A stretch of DNA of 64,000 bases from Promethearchaeota archaeon (GTDB lineage Archaea > Asgardarchaeota > Lokiarchaeia > Sigyniarchaeales > SOKP01), in contig JALGVJ010000010.1 in assembly GCA_029838195.1 (NCBI GenBank), positions 49,772 through 113,771 on the forward strand, written 5' to 3'. This document shows positions 9,879 to 20,823 of this stretch, piece by piece (the stretch's first letter is position 1; every line of letters starts with the position of its first letter). A program made the translations under genes and the position numbers. The notes beneath the pieces are model-generated. The model did not search any database, was not told the DNA's origin, and saw only the letters and a list, made by a program, of their open reading frames with translations.

Positions 9879-10146
9879 AATATCTTCACGGTGTTAAAAT
9901 TGTTTTATAATATTGTAGTAATAACATGAGCTAAATGAAAAGTCTATGAATAGTGATAGAATTAAAATAATAAAAATACTTTTTCTTCCCTTCAACACCC
10001 ACCACGGGATGGCTGATTTTCATTAAATAATCTTGCTCATTTAATAATTTGAAATCTTTCAATTAAAAATGAAGCTTCTTTTGGTGGGAATTTATATTAT
10101 TTTTAACATTGTATCAAATATTAAAACTAAAAATTTAACTTGAAAA

Positions 10147-10866
10147 ATGTTTTGTACTATAGAAGGTATTAAAATTCCGCTTGTAATGACCGGAAGCTCC
10201 ACATTTGTCGGTTCTGCTCAATTTGGAAAAAATGCCCGGATTTATCGGAAGAAGTTTTTAAAAAACACGGAAGCAATGTTGGAAATTTTAAAAGCTAGTT
10301 ATCAAGCAGGAGGAAGAGGGTTTCACGTGGTGGATGCTGGCAAAATCGTGGAGGCGGCAAAAATAATGCTTGAAACCCATAATGATTACGTCGTAATTGG
10401 TTCTACTTTTCCCGGCCCAGATCCCTTGATTGAGAATTTAATTGCTATCGGAGCAAAAATAATTTTCATTCATGCAAGTGCTGCGGACAGAAAAGATCAA
10501 AGATTAAATGCACTCATTGAGGAAATATCTTCTCGTGGAGTTCATATTGGGTTAGCTGTTCATAATGCTATATCCACATTAACCTATGCTTTTGAGAATC
10601 TACCTGATATTAAAACCTTTTTGACGCCATTCAATAAAGCAGGACTTTACATGGGTTATAAGGAACAATTAGAACAGTTAATCGATCAAAAAAAAGACTG
10701 TTTCTTCATCGGAATGAAGACCATGGCTGCGGGAAAATTAAATCCAGAAGAGGCATTTGATTATATTTCCAAACATAATATTTGTGCGGCGACCATCGGA
10801 ATGGTAACTCTCGAAGAAGCTACCATTACGACGAAAATGGCATTAGAAATGTTTTCAAAAAAATAG
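10147..10866 (+). CDS. TIM-barrel protein of unknown function, aldo/keto reductase-like C-terminus
   Basis: 239-residue soluble protein with alternating beta and alpha segments. The C-terminal part, FIGMKTMAAGKLNPEEAFDY followed by IGMVTLEEA, resembles the last strands of aldo/keto-reductase or aldolase-type TIM barrels, but the AKR catalytic Tyr/Lys/His set is not evident. It may be a lyase or isomerase. It ends in TAG. A T-rich run follows directly (10867-10886). I cannot name the reaction. Confidence 0.75.
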   Translation: MFCTIEGIKIPLVMTGSSTFVGSAQFGKNARIYRKKFLKNTEAMLEILKASYQAGGRGFHVVDAGKIVEAAKIMLETHNDYVVIGSTFPGPDPLIENLIAIGAKIIFIHASAADRKDQRLNALIEEISSRGVHIGLAVHNAISTLTYAFENLPDIKTFLTPFNKAGLYMGYKEQLEQLIDQKKDCFFIGMKTMAAGKLNPEEAFDYISKHNICAATIGMVTLEEATITTKMALEMFSKK

Positions 10867-10887
10867 TTTTATTCTTCTTTTTTTTTA
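10867..10887 (+). terminator. T-rich terminator candidate
   Basis: Pyrimidine-rich run ending in ten consecutive T right after the stop of the TIM-barrel gene. Archaeal intrinsic termination usually needs only a U-rich tract, so this is plausible but unproven. Confidence 0.35.
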
Positions 10888-10916
10888 GAAAAAGATTGAA
10901 TTTTGAATTTTGAATT

Positions 10917-11824
10917 TTAGCTAAGTAATTCAAAAATATCCTTGATTTTTGGTTTAATATGGCTCTTCTTTCCAAAGCGGTTTAAAATCCACCAACAACT
11001 CACGCAATAAGTTGTCACGTAATCAATATCATCTCGATTAAAATCCTTCATTCTTTTATTCGCAATGGCCTCTATAATATCCGTTCGATGTTGATAGCCG
11101 ATACCTCCTCCACAACACCAATGGGGCACGTTGGCTATTTTATATCCACTTTTTTTCATGATTTCCTCAACTTGTTTATCGAGGTCGGGAAATCCGCGAT
11201 TTTTTAATTGGCATAAATGTTGGAATGCAACCGTTCCTGATTTTTTGGTTTGGCTGGGTCTTAAATAATCCGTGATATATTTTATCTCAACATTTTTTAA
11301 TTCGGGGCAATAATAATTTGCATATAAATAAAAACAAGCGGGACAAAGGCAAATTATCCTCTTGAACTGAGAGAAAATCTCCAAGTTTTCTTTTTTACAC
11401 GTGTCAATCTCGACAGTAGAGCCCGAGACATGCCATGTTCGGTATATCGTGGAATTCGAATGGTAGAAAGGCACCCCATGAAGAAAAGTGTATCAGATTT
11501 TTTTGGAATGCCCTCTGGAATTCTAATGCGCATGGTATTGGAGGGATAAGGAGTTCGATATTTTTTAAAATACTCTTGCATTTGTTCCCATCCCTCGAAC
11601 GATTTCACTTGTTTTAGATATTCTCTTTTTAGCTGGATTCTCTCTTCTTCAGTTGGGCATTCACCGCAATGTACGCAATTATAGAGTTTCTTAAAATCTT
11701 CCGGAACAAACTTGATTTGGTCTACATGTTTAATCATGTCTTTAATATCTTCATCCTTGATGAAATTCTCGGGATCAATTTCTTTGGTAGGATAATTTTT
11801 TCTTCCGGGAATTCTTTCATTCAC
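10917..11824 (-). pseudogene. Frameshifted HdrD/GlcF-like Fe-S oxidoreductase with internal deletion
   Basis: Two overlapping frames together resemble one HdrB/HdrD-type protein. The upstream frame (11824 down to 11354) has a partial ferredoxin-like CVHCGEC and then the start of a CCG domain (LFFMGCLSTIRIPRYTEHG). The downstream frame (from about 11474 to 10917) resumes with KENLEIFSQFKRIICLCPAC and carries the second CCG domain (VPHWCCGGGIGYQHR, VTTYCVSCWW). The switch falls near 11400-11420. Compared with the intact relative at 49778-51082, roughly 35 residues including the first CCG core are missing at the junction. Likely a dead gene; programmed frameshifting would not explain the missing core. 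Confidence 0.78.
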
Positions 11825-12180
11825 TTTAGCTCATCTATTCTCTTAAAATTTCAAGGCATTTTTAAATATTATTCTTCTTTTTAATAAATCGACGATAACA
11901 ATCAATATTTAACTCAGGAAATTTATTTTTTTTTAAAGAGGCTTCTTAAAAATCGAGAAGTTTATTTTCGTGCTTTACTCTCATTTTTATACGTAAGTAA
12001 AATTAAGCTCTTTTTTGGTATACATCGCGCAGTCCTTTAGAATAAATAGGGTTATAAATTTAAAATGAATTAATGAAGAGGTTCCAACGGATGAAATAAT
12101 ATTTAACATTAAAAGAGGGAAACAAATTTCAGGAAAATAAGAAAGGAAAATTCGTAGGATACTTGGTTAAGTTTCAACTT
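11825..12180. other. Non-coding gap
   Basis: 356 AT-rich bases upstream of the HdrD-like pseudogene and downstream of the cupin gene. I see only a weak CTTCT/AGAAG inverted pair near 11943-11963 and T-rich runs; no coding relic was recognised. Confidence 0.35.
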
Positions 12181-12510
12181 TCATTTATAATCTTCTCGTG
12201 TAGGGCTAAAAATTTCTACGACTTCACTATATTCTAACATCTTAGCACCATGCTTTTCAAAAGAATCAAATACGTAGCTATCACCTTCTTTTGCTATAAA
12301 TTCCCCCTTTTCCGTAATGAATTTTATTTTTCCCTTTAAAACATAACCAATTTGATGCGCCTCATGATCATGAAGGGGAATTTCCGCATCTTTTTCGAGA
12401 ATGAAAAAACAAGACATCACGGTGTCATTATAAGCTAACGTTTTTCGATAAACACCTTCGAGCATTTTTACCATATCTACACCATCCTTATTGATCGGAC
12501 CTTTTATCAT
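12181..12510 (-). CDS. Small single-domain cupin protein
   Basis: 109-residue protein with both cupin motifs: motif 1 HDHEAHQIGYVLKGKIKF (metal His-His-Gln pattern around residues 42-48) and motif 2 GDSYVFDSFEKHG. Small stand-alone cupins bind a metal and act as isomerases, dioxygenases, sugar epimerases or sensor proteins. Metal binding is likely; the substrate cannot be told. The ATG at 12510 gives a complete fold. Confidence 0.85.
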   Translation of the reverse strand: MIKGPINKDGVDMVKMLEGVYRKTLAYNDTVMSCFFILEKDAEIPLHDHEAHQIGYVLKGKIKFITEKGEFIAKEGDSYVFDSFEKHGAKMLEYSEVVEIFSPTREDYK

Positions 12511-12663
12511 TTTATTCCCTTTTTTATTTTTTTTAATTTTCTCTATTTATCATGTAATTTAAAATTTCTTAGTTCAAGAAAATCACGAGGGCTTTCAAGG
12601 TTATGGCCATTCATTTTCGTGGGAATAAGTTGATAGTAATATCTCTAACTATTATGGAACCGT

Positions 12664-12738
12664 GATATCATTATTCGAAATGGAACTTTAATTGATGTAA
12701 CTGGAAATCCACCATGTTCCGCAGAAATGGGAATAAAA
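12664..12738 (+). pseudogene. N-terminal relic of an N-acyl-D-amino-acid deacylase-like amidohydrolase
   Basis: A 25-codon stretch reads DIIIRNGTLIDVTGNPP followed by SAEMGIK, closely matching the conserved start of D-aminoacylase/amidohydrolase family 3 proteins (D-x-I-I-R-N-G-x-I-x-D-G-T-G-x-P). The frame has no start codon and no catalytic HxH region; after AEMGIK the similarity ends and an unrelated stop-terminated tail follows. It is best read as the last visible piece of a deleted gene. Confidence 0.6.
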
Positions 12739-12860
12739 TCCTCGGATTTAAAAAATTCTTCAACTATATTTTTCACTATATATTCCAATTTTAACCGGGA
12801 TCCCCGAAAAATTAGAGAGGATGAAAAATAAAAAAATTAGGAAACTTCATGCCTACAATG

Positions 12861-12870
12861 CTTATATATT
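12861..12870 (+). promoter_or_regulatory. TATA-like box upstream of DUF2284 gene
   Basis: CTTATATATT lies about 50 bases before the ATG at 12920, a spacing compatible with an archaeal TATA box and a short leader. Assigned by eye only. Confidence 0.35.
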
Positions 12871-12919
12871 TTAAGGATTTTAAATTAAAATTAATAATAT
12901 TTTTTCTTAAGGGGGTACC

Positions 12920-13492
12920 ATGCGAGAATTGAAATTTTTTATTAAACCTTTGAAATTCTCTGATATAATTTTTGATTCTAACGTGTTTTCCTATTGTAAA
13001 AATGAAAAATTCACATGTCCGAATTATGGTCATTCTTGGGCATGTCCTCCGGCTTCTACTTCTTTAGAAAGGGAGTTTTCGCACTATAAACACTTTTATC
13101 TAATAGGTGTAAAATTAAATTTAGATAAATATATTAAGCGCTTGCAAAAGAAATTTCCAAAAAAAAAAAGAGAACGTTTGATTAATGAATTATATAGAAA
13201 AAAAATCCTCGAGCGCGAATTGAACAATTTTATCATAACTTTTTTAGAAAAAAAGAAAGAAAAACACGAAAACTTTTTTATACTATGGGCAGGGTCGTGC
13301 GATACATGTGAACTTGAAGGAAAAAGGTGCACTTATGAGGAAAATGAGCCTTGTCGCTATCCCGAGAAAATGAAACGTGGAATGACCTCTGCTGGAATAA
13401 ACACGGTTGAAACCGTAAAAAGATTTGGATTAAATCTTAACTGGAAAAATGAAAAATACACCTACCGATTTGGATTAGCGTGTTTTAATTAA
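12920..13492 (+). CDS. DUF2284 predicted metal-binding protein
   Basis: 190-residue Cys-rich protein. It has the family features CPNYGHSWACPPAS at about residues 33-46, a long basic helical middle, then CDTCELEGKRC and CRYPEKMKRGMTSAGI near the C-terminus. DUF2284 proteins are thought to bind metal or Fe-S clusters and occur mostly in anaerobes; the function is unknown. A GGGGG run lies just before the ATG. It is followed by the double-cupin gene 64 bases later on the same strand, possibly cotranscribed. Confidence 0.88.
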   Translation: MRELKFFIKPLKFSDIIFDSNVFSYCKNEKFTCPNYGHSWACPPASTSLEREFSHYKHFYLIGVKLNLDKYIKRLQKKFPKKKRERLINELYRKKILERELNNFIITFLEKKKEKHENFFILWAGSCDTCELEGKRCTYEENEPCRYPEKMKRGMTSAGINTVETVKRFGLNLNWKNEKYTYRFGLACFN

Positions 13493-13556
13493 AAATTTTT
13501 GATTAAGCATTTTTCCCTTTTCTTAAGATATATTACTCCTATTAAATTATCTTTAT

Positions 13557-14690
13557 TTGAAAATGCAATCTTCGAGTATCTACCAAGAATTAAAAGAGAA
13601 ACCATTTAACAAGGCGGATATCCCATTATATCGATTATATTGTCATGGATTTCGCTCTGGAGGATATGTAGATGTCATCAATAGAGAAATCAACCGCATG
13701 AGAAGGGAGAGACTGGATTTAAAAGAGTTCGATGCCTTATTTAATGCCCAAATCGCGCTTGAAAAAATTTTAACTTTGCGGGAAGAGCCCATCCCCATTG
13801 ATAAACATGTAGTACGACGATTTCTTCATTATGACTCTCTCCATGAAAGAGCTTCAAAGCATTTAAAGGAAGCTGGAAAACAATATAAAGAAATAAAAAG
13901 ATTACACCAGATTTTCATCGAGATTTTTAGAAAAATTAAGAATAGTGGAGGGTATTTTATCATTAATTGGTTAGATCCTTTTTTATTAAACCATGGTGCT
14001 CTTGATCTTCCTGATCAAGGATTGAAAATTATTCAAGGAGTTTTTGCTGATAATTTTAGTTTAAATCATGCCGTGGTTTCTCCGGGATGTTCATTCTATC
14101 ACGACCATGCACATCTTTGGGAATTTCATTTTATTGATCATTATAGTAAGGAATTACTTTATGAACATTTTCGGGCGGGAAAAAAATTTAAAATCATCGG
14201 TAATGACATCATCTCAATGGGACCTACCATTCCTCATGGCGGAAATAATCCTGAAAATAGCATTCCTTTTTTATTAGGATTTGTTTCTGGAAGCTTAAAA
14301 CATGGTCCATGGCGATTTGATTTTAATGATAGAGGCGTGCCTCCATGCGAAAATTTATTGACCGAAGATAAAATTGAAGCGTTAAATGGTGTTCAGCTAG
14401 ATCCTATTTTGAAAGACCTTTCTTCGAATTCTCGAAGTAACCAAATCAACCATGTTGTTTTCCCGAGTCAAGATTGCGATATTACCGTGAAACTCACGAC
14501 AATTCGAGGAAATTTTACCATTCAACCCATAAAAGAAGACACTATCGTTAAAATCTTACAAGGAACTGGATACATGCATTATGAGGATATGAATGAGCAA
14601 GATATTGGTTCAATGGATTCTTTTATCATCCCTAAAAACATGAAATGTTTTCTTCAATCAAAGAACATATCATTATTGGTGTTTGGATAA
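13557..14690 (+). CDS. Cupin-like protein of unknown function
   Basis: 377 residues. The N-terminal 110 residues are helical and charged. The middle looks like a metal-binding cupin with PGCSFYHDHAHLWEFHF (several His in cupin motif-1 spacing) and later MGPTIPHGG as motif 2. The C-terminus (residues 300-377) looks like a second beta-barrel without the His set. I do not recognise the family. The His cluster suggests a metal centre, perhaps an oxygenase, lyase or isomerase. Confidence 0.7.
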   Translation: MKMQSSSIYQELKEKPFNKADIPLYRLYCHGFRSGGYVDVINREINRMRRERLDLKEFDALFNAQIALEKILTLREEPIPIDKHVVRRFLHYDSLHERASKHLKEAGKQYKEIKRLHQIFIEIFRKIKNSGGYFIINWLDPFLLNHGALDLPDQGLKIIQGVFADNFSLNHAVVSPGCSFYHDHAHLWEFHFIDHYSKELLYEHFRAGKKFKIIGNDIISMGPTIPHGGNNPENSIPFLLGFVSGSLKHGPWRFDFNDRGVPPCENLLTEDKIEALNGVQLDPILKDLSSNSRSNQINHVVFPSQDCDITVKLTTIRGNFTIQPIKEDTIVKILQGTGYMHYEDMNEQDIGSMDSFIIPKNMKCFLQSKNISLLVFG

Positions 14691-14755
14691 ATTTATTTGT
14701 GATGGTTGGAAATTAGTCTTGGACGTTTTTTTAAAAATTCTCATTCCCCTTCTTA

Positions 14756-15310
14756 TCATTTAACATGAGAAGCAAAATTTTTTGCGAATTCAAATATCTG
14801 CTCCCAATTTCGAAAATCGTTTCGTTTACCTTTCATGATATTAGGATCTTCTTTAGAAGCCAATTCCATCATTTTTTTATTTAGAAACCCAAGAGTAGAG
14901 TTTTCGGATAAATCTAACACGCCCCCGAACGCTTGTTTTAAACCTGGTGAGAGACCATATTGATTTAATATTGGATCAATATATTTTTCTCTTGCTACTT
15001 CACATTTATTAGGATTCATGGCCTCTCCACAGCTCACATAAATACCTAATAGGTTTTCTTTTTGTTTTAAGGCTTTCGTGTTTTCTTTCAAAAATTTCTT
15101 GGCTTCTTTTGTCCAAGAACCGATTTTTATTCCCGAACCAATTAAAATCCCATCGAAATCGTCAATCTTTAATTTTTTCTTGGACGATTTATCTTTTAGA
15201 TTCATTAAAGTGGTGGTAAAACCTTCCTTATTAAGATATTCGGAAATTTTTTCTGATATTTCAGCTGTACTTCCAAATCGTGAACCATATATAATTAAGA
15301 TTTTTTTCAT
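14756..15310 (-). CDS. Flavodoxin-domain protein, HemG-like
   Basis: 184 residues with the flavodoxin FMN-phosphate loop YGSRFGSTAEIS near residues 9-20 and a GSGIKIGSW loop. It resembles the menaquinone-dependent protoporphyrinogen oxidase/flavodoxin_5 group, but in archaea such proteins usually act as general electron carriers or FMN reductases. Probably soluble. ATG start at 15310. A haem-synthesis role is not supported by any neighbour. Confidence 0.82.
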   Translation of the reverse strand: MKKILIIYGSRFGSTAEISEKISEYLNKEGFTTTLMNLKDKSSKKKLKIDDFDGILIGSGIKIGSWTKEAKKFLKENTKALKQKENLLGIYVSCGEAMNPNKCEVAREKYIDPILNQYGLSPGLKQAFGGVLDLSENSTLGFLNKKMMELASKEDPNIMKGKRNDFRNWEQIFEFAKNFASHVK

Positions 15311-15442
15311 GGATTTTCATCTTCTTTAAATTTTTTTTTTTTTTTCATGAATTGAGTATTCTTATTTTTTATTTTACTAATCTTTTATCTTTTTTATGAA
15401 AAAGTAGAAAATTTTTAATTTTTTTAAAAAATTTTGAATAAT

Positions 15443-18098
<2,656 letters not shown>

Positions 18099-19064
18099 AT
18101 GCCGTCGAGCTTGAATGGAACCATCCTTTTTGATTTATATCACGGTGAAATGCTGGATCTGGAGAATCAAGAATATTCGGAATTCAAGAATCTATTAAAA
18201 AAACAAGACATGAATGTCTTAAAAAATGATAATCAACCCCTTACCAGAAAACTATTAAAAGACATTGACCTTCTCATTCTGGGAAATCCCATCAATAAAT
18301 ATTTTTCTGGTGAAGAAATTAAGGAAATTGAAGATTTTGTACGCATTGGGGGCAATCTATTATTAATTTCCGAATATGGCTCCGATTATCTCCAAAAAAC
18401 TAATCTAAACGAATTAGCAAAACGTTTTGGCTTCTATTTCTTACCAAATATCGTAAAAGAACTAAATTCCTCTAATGAAAATTGTCAAAGTATCATATCC
18501 ATCAAGATTTTACATGACAATGAAAATGAATTATTATCTCATGTAAGATTCCTTCAAATTGGAGGATGCTGTTCTCTACTCTTGTTGAATCGATTTGCTC
18601 AATCATTTTTGAAAATCAAGCAAAGAGAAGGGATCTGGACGGAAACCTACGATGCTTTGACCAAATCATGGATCATCAATGATAAAAAAGAAAAAGAAAA
18701 AAAGAAAGAAATCATCTTGGCAGCATGTTCACATCACGGCAAGGGGAAAATTATTGGAATCGGAGATGTGGATATCTTTTCCAATACCCCTCGCATCGGA
18801 ATCAGCGCTAATGATCATGAGAGATTACTTTTAAATCTGCTCAAATGGTTTAAAGAACCGGTTGCAGAATCAAAATTACGAATTTGGATATTAAATCAAA
18901 TAGGAATGCTTCAACATTCTGTAAAAGAGATTAATTTAAAATTAAATAATATCATCGAAACCCTAACTCTTTTAGAAAAAAGAATTAGCTTAGTGGAAGC
19001 AAATTCAACTTCCCTTCCTGTTAAAACCTTTCATGAAGAAATCGTTGAAAGAAATGATTCATGA
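18099..19064 (+). CDS. GATase1/DUF4350-like protein resembling the GIFT domain
   Basis: 321 residues. Residues 1-120 form a Rossmann-like class-I glutamine-amidotransferase-type fold with DLLILGNPINKYFSGEE, a GGNLLLISEYG turn and TNLNELAKRFGFYF. There is no nucleophile-elbow Cys, so it is not a glutaminase. This pattern (GG-hydrophobic-E-G, then T-N-x-N-x-L-x-x-x-G) resembles DUF4350-type proteins and the GIFT domain at the start of eukaryotic IFT52; that link is my inference. Residues 260-321 form a short coiled coil. No membrane segment. Possibly a binding or scaffold protein. Confidence 0.7.
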   Translation: MPSSLNGTILFDLYHGEMLDLENQEYSEFKNLLKKQDMNVLKNDNQPLTRKLLKDIDLLILGNPINKYFSGEEIKEIEDFVRIGGNLLLISEYGSDYLQKTNLNELAKRFGFYFLPNIVKELNSSNENCQSIISIKILHDNENELLSHVRFLQIGGCCSLLLLNRFAQSFLKIKQREGIWTETYDALTKSWIINDKKEKEKKKEIILAACSHHGKGKIIGIGDVDIFSNTPRIGISANDHERLLLNLLKWFKEPVAESKLRIWILNQIGMLQHSVKEINLKLNNIIETLTLLEKRISLVEANSTSLPVKTFHEEIVERNDS

Positions 19065-19250
19065 TCTATTATTTTTATGGTTCCAAAATTGTCATGCCCT
19101 TCGGCTAAAAAGAAATACTTTAATAGAAATTTGTTAAGCACGATTCACGCTTAGCTAATAAGATTTCAAAATTCAATTATTATAAATATTAATATAGTTC
19201 TATGATTAATTAATAATTAATCAAATATCTATTAACATGGAGATCTAAAA

Positions 19251-20576
19251 ATGAGTGAAGAAAAAGTTAGAAGCAAATTCGAATTATTTGTCATATTAAC
19301 TGCCGCAGTTATCGCATGGATGCATGATGGATATTCTCTCGTTATCATAAGCCTTCTCGCAAACGACCTAAAAACATTTTTTGGTGTAGGCGACGCAGCA
19401 ATAGGGTTAACAATATCCCTACAATTTGTAGCAACGGTTCCTGGGGCAATTTTATTTGGCGAATTGGGAGATCGATTTGGAAGGAAAAAAGCACTTATCA
19501 TTTCTATTGCATGGGATGCTGTATTCTCGGCAAGCACAGCCTTCGTCCCAGCTGGAGAATATTTTTTATTTGCTGTTTTGAGATTTATTTCTGGGCTCGG
19601 CGTTAGTTGGGGAATTTCCTTTTCTTTAATTTCGGAATACTTTCAGCCTCAAAGAAGGGGAGCGGCAGGAGGATTAGTTCATTCCACGTTTGTCGTTGGA
19701 TATGTTTCCGCAATCATTGCCACTCTTCTCATATCGCCTTATGGGTGGCAATATTGTTTTTTAACTGCCCTATTTCCTTTTCCCTTTTTGGTACTCTTTT
19801 GGTTTGCATTGCCGGAATCTGCTGTTTGGGCGGAATATGATCAATTAACAAAAGAAGGGAAAATTGAGCAAAAAGTAAGAATTAAGGAATTGTTCAGTGG
19901 TCGCTGGTTAAAAATCACGGTGCTACTCATAATTCTGTTCTGGTTATGCGAAGCCGCCTATCACATGCTTGTCGATTTTGCCCCCGTATTCTTTGAATAT
20001 CTTTTTGCATATCAAGGTGTGGCGAATCCAGGAAACGCCGCATTATTTTTCATGTTAGGTCTCATGGTGGTTGCAGCATTTGTCTTATTTGGTTTCGGAG
20101 CCCTTTCTGACTATATTGGACGGAAAAAAGCATTTTACTTGGATAATATTTTTGGCGTCGTGGGAGGCTCGCTATTTGGAATATTTCTATTGCTTTCTTT
20201 TAACTCTACCATGATCTTAGTCGCATCTATATTAATTACGGCAAGTTTTGGCCTACACGGAATTTTTGGTGTATGGAGTTCTGAGCTATACGACACGGAA
20301 CTTCGAGCCTCGGCAAATGGTATCATTTTTTCAGTGGCACGCGGAGCTGGGTTCGGCGGATTCATCGTGGGCTTGATTTCCGATGCTTTAAATCCTTATG
20401 AAACTACTGCTGAGCGCCTTGCGAATCCTTTTGTTTCTCTACAGGCATTAGGAACGGGCATGCTCCTCTGTCTTGTTGCTTATATTGGTATAATGATTGT
20501 CTTGTGGTTTGTTCCCGAGCCCTTAGATAAAACGATTACAGCTTTACCAAAATCCTCAAAACTCATGAAACCCTAA
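19251..20576 (+). CDS. MFS transporter, sugar/organic-acid:H+ symporter type
   Basis: 12-helix major facilitator protein of 441 residues with the classic helix 2-3 loop GELGDRFGRKKAL and a weaker repeat GALSDYIGRKKAF after helix 8, showing both halves of the fold. The start IAWMHDGYSLVIISL is typical of carboxylate/sugar symporters such as the sialate/lactate and aromatic-acid groups. A GGAG site lies 9 bases before the ATG. Substrate unknown. T-rich DNA follows the stop. Confidence 0.87.
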   Translation: MSEEKVRSKFELFVILTAAVIAWMHDGYSLVIISLLANDLKTFFGVGDAAIGLTISLQFVATVPGAILFGELGDRFGRKKALIISIAWDAVFSASTAFVPAGEYFLFAVLRFISGLGVSWGISFSLISEYFQPQRRGAAGGLVHSTFVVGYVSAIIATLLISPYGWQYCFLTALFPFPFLVLFWFALPESAVWAEYDQLTKEGKIEQKVRIKELFSGRWLKITVLLIILFWLCEAAYHMLVDFAPVFFEYLFAYQGVANPGNAALFFMLGLMVVAAFVLFGFGALSDYIGRKKAFYLDNIFGVVGGSLFGIFLLLSFNSTMILVASILITASFGLHGIFGVWSSELYDTELRASANGIIFSVARGAGFGGFIVGLISDALNPYETTAERLANPFVSLQALGTGMLLCLVAYIGIMIVLWFVPEPLDKTITALPKSSKLMKP

Positions 20577-20593
20577 TTATATTCGGATAAAAA

Positions 20594-20627
20594 TCATTAA
20601 TTTTTATTTTTTTTTATTTTTCTCTTT
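20594..20627 (+). terminator. T-rich terminator candidate
   Basis: A run dominated by T between two convergent genes, with two stretches of five or more T. Consistent with archaeal U-tract termination; not tested. Confidence 0.3.
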
Positions 20628-20823
20628 AAATTCGAGGAAAAAATTCTTTCTCTATTTGCTTTCTTTAGGAAAAGAATTAAAACGTGATTTTTTTCAAAGA
20701 AAAAGGAGTAAAAATAATTAAATAACAAGAATAAGAAATAAAATTAAGATATTTATTAGTATTTCCAGTTTTTATGAAATGTAATTAGTAGCTCATCCAC
20801 AACTTTAAATAAATTTTTCCAAT

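Larger units (their letters stand above)
12511..12919. other. Gap with a relic and a promoter-like box
   Basis: 409 bases without an intact gene. It contains the D-aminoacylase-like fragment described at 12664-12738 and a TATA-like box at 12861-12870 for the DUF2284 gene. The rest is AT-rich with no recognised content. Confidence 0.4.

Noticed and set aside
9947..10065. Leftward frame beginning MKISHPVVGVEGKK
   Set aside because: Only the first dozen residues look protein-like; it ends after about 30 codons and has no ribosome site.
10917..11824. Programmed frameshift in the HdrD-like gene
   Set aside because: No slippery heptamer stands out at the junction, and core residues are missing as well, which frameshifting cannot restore.
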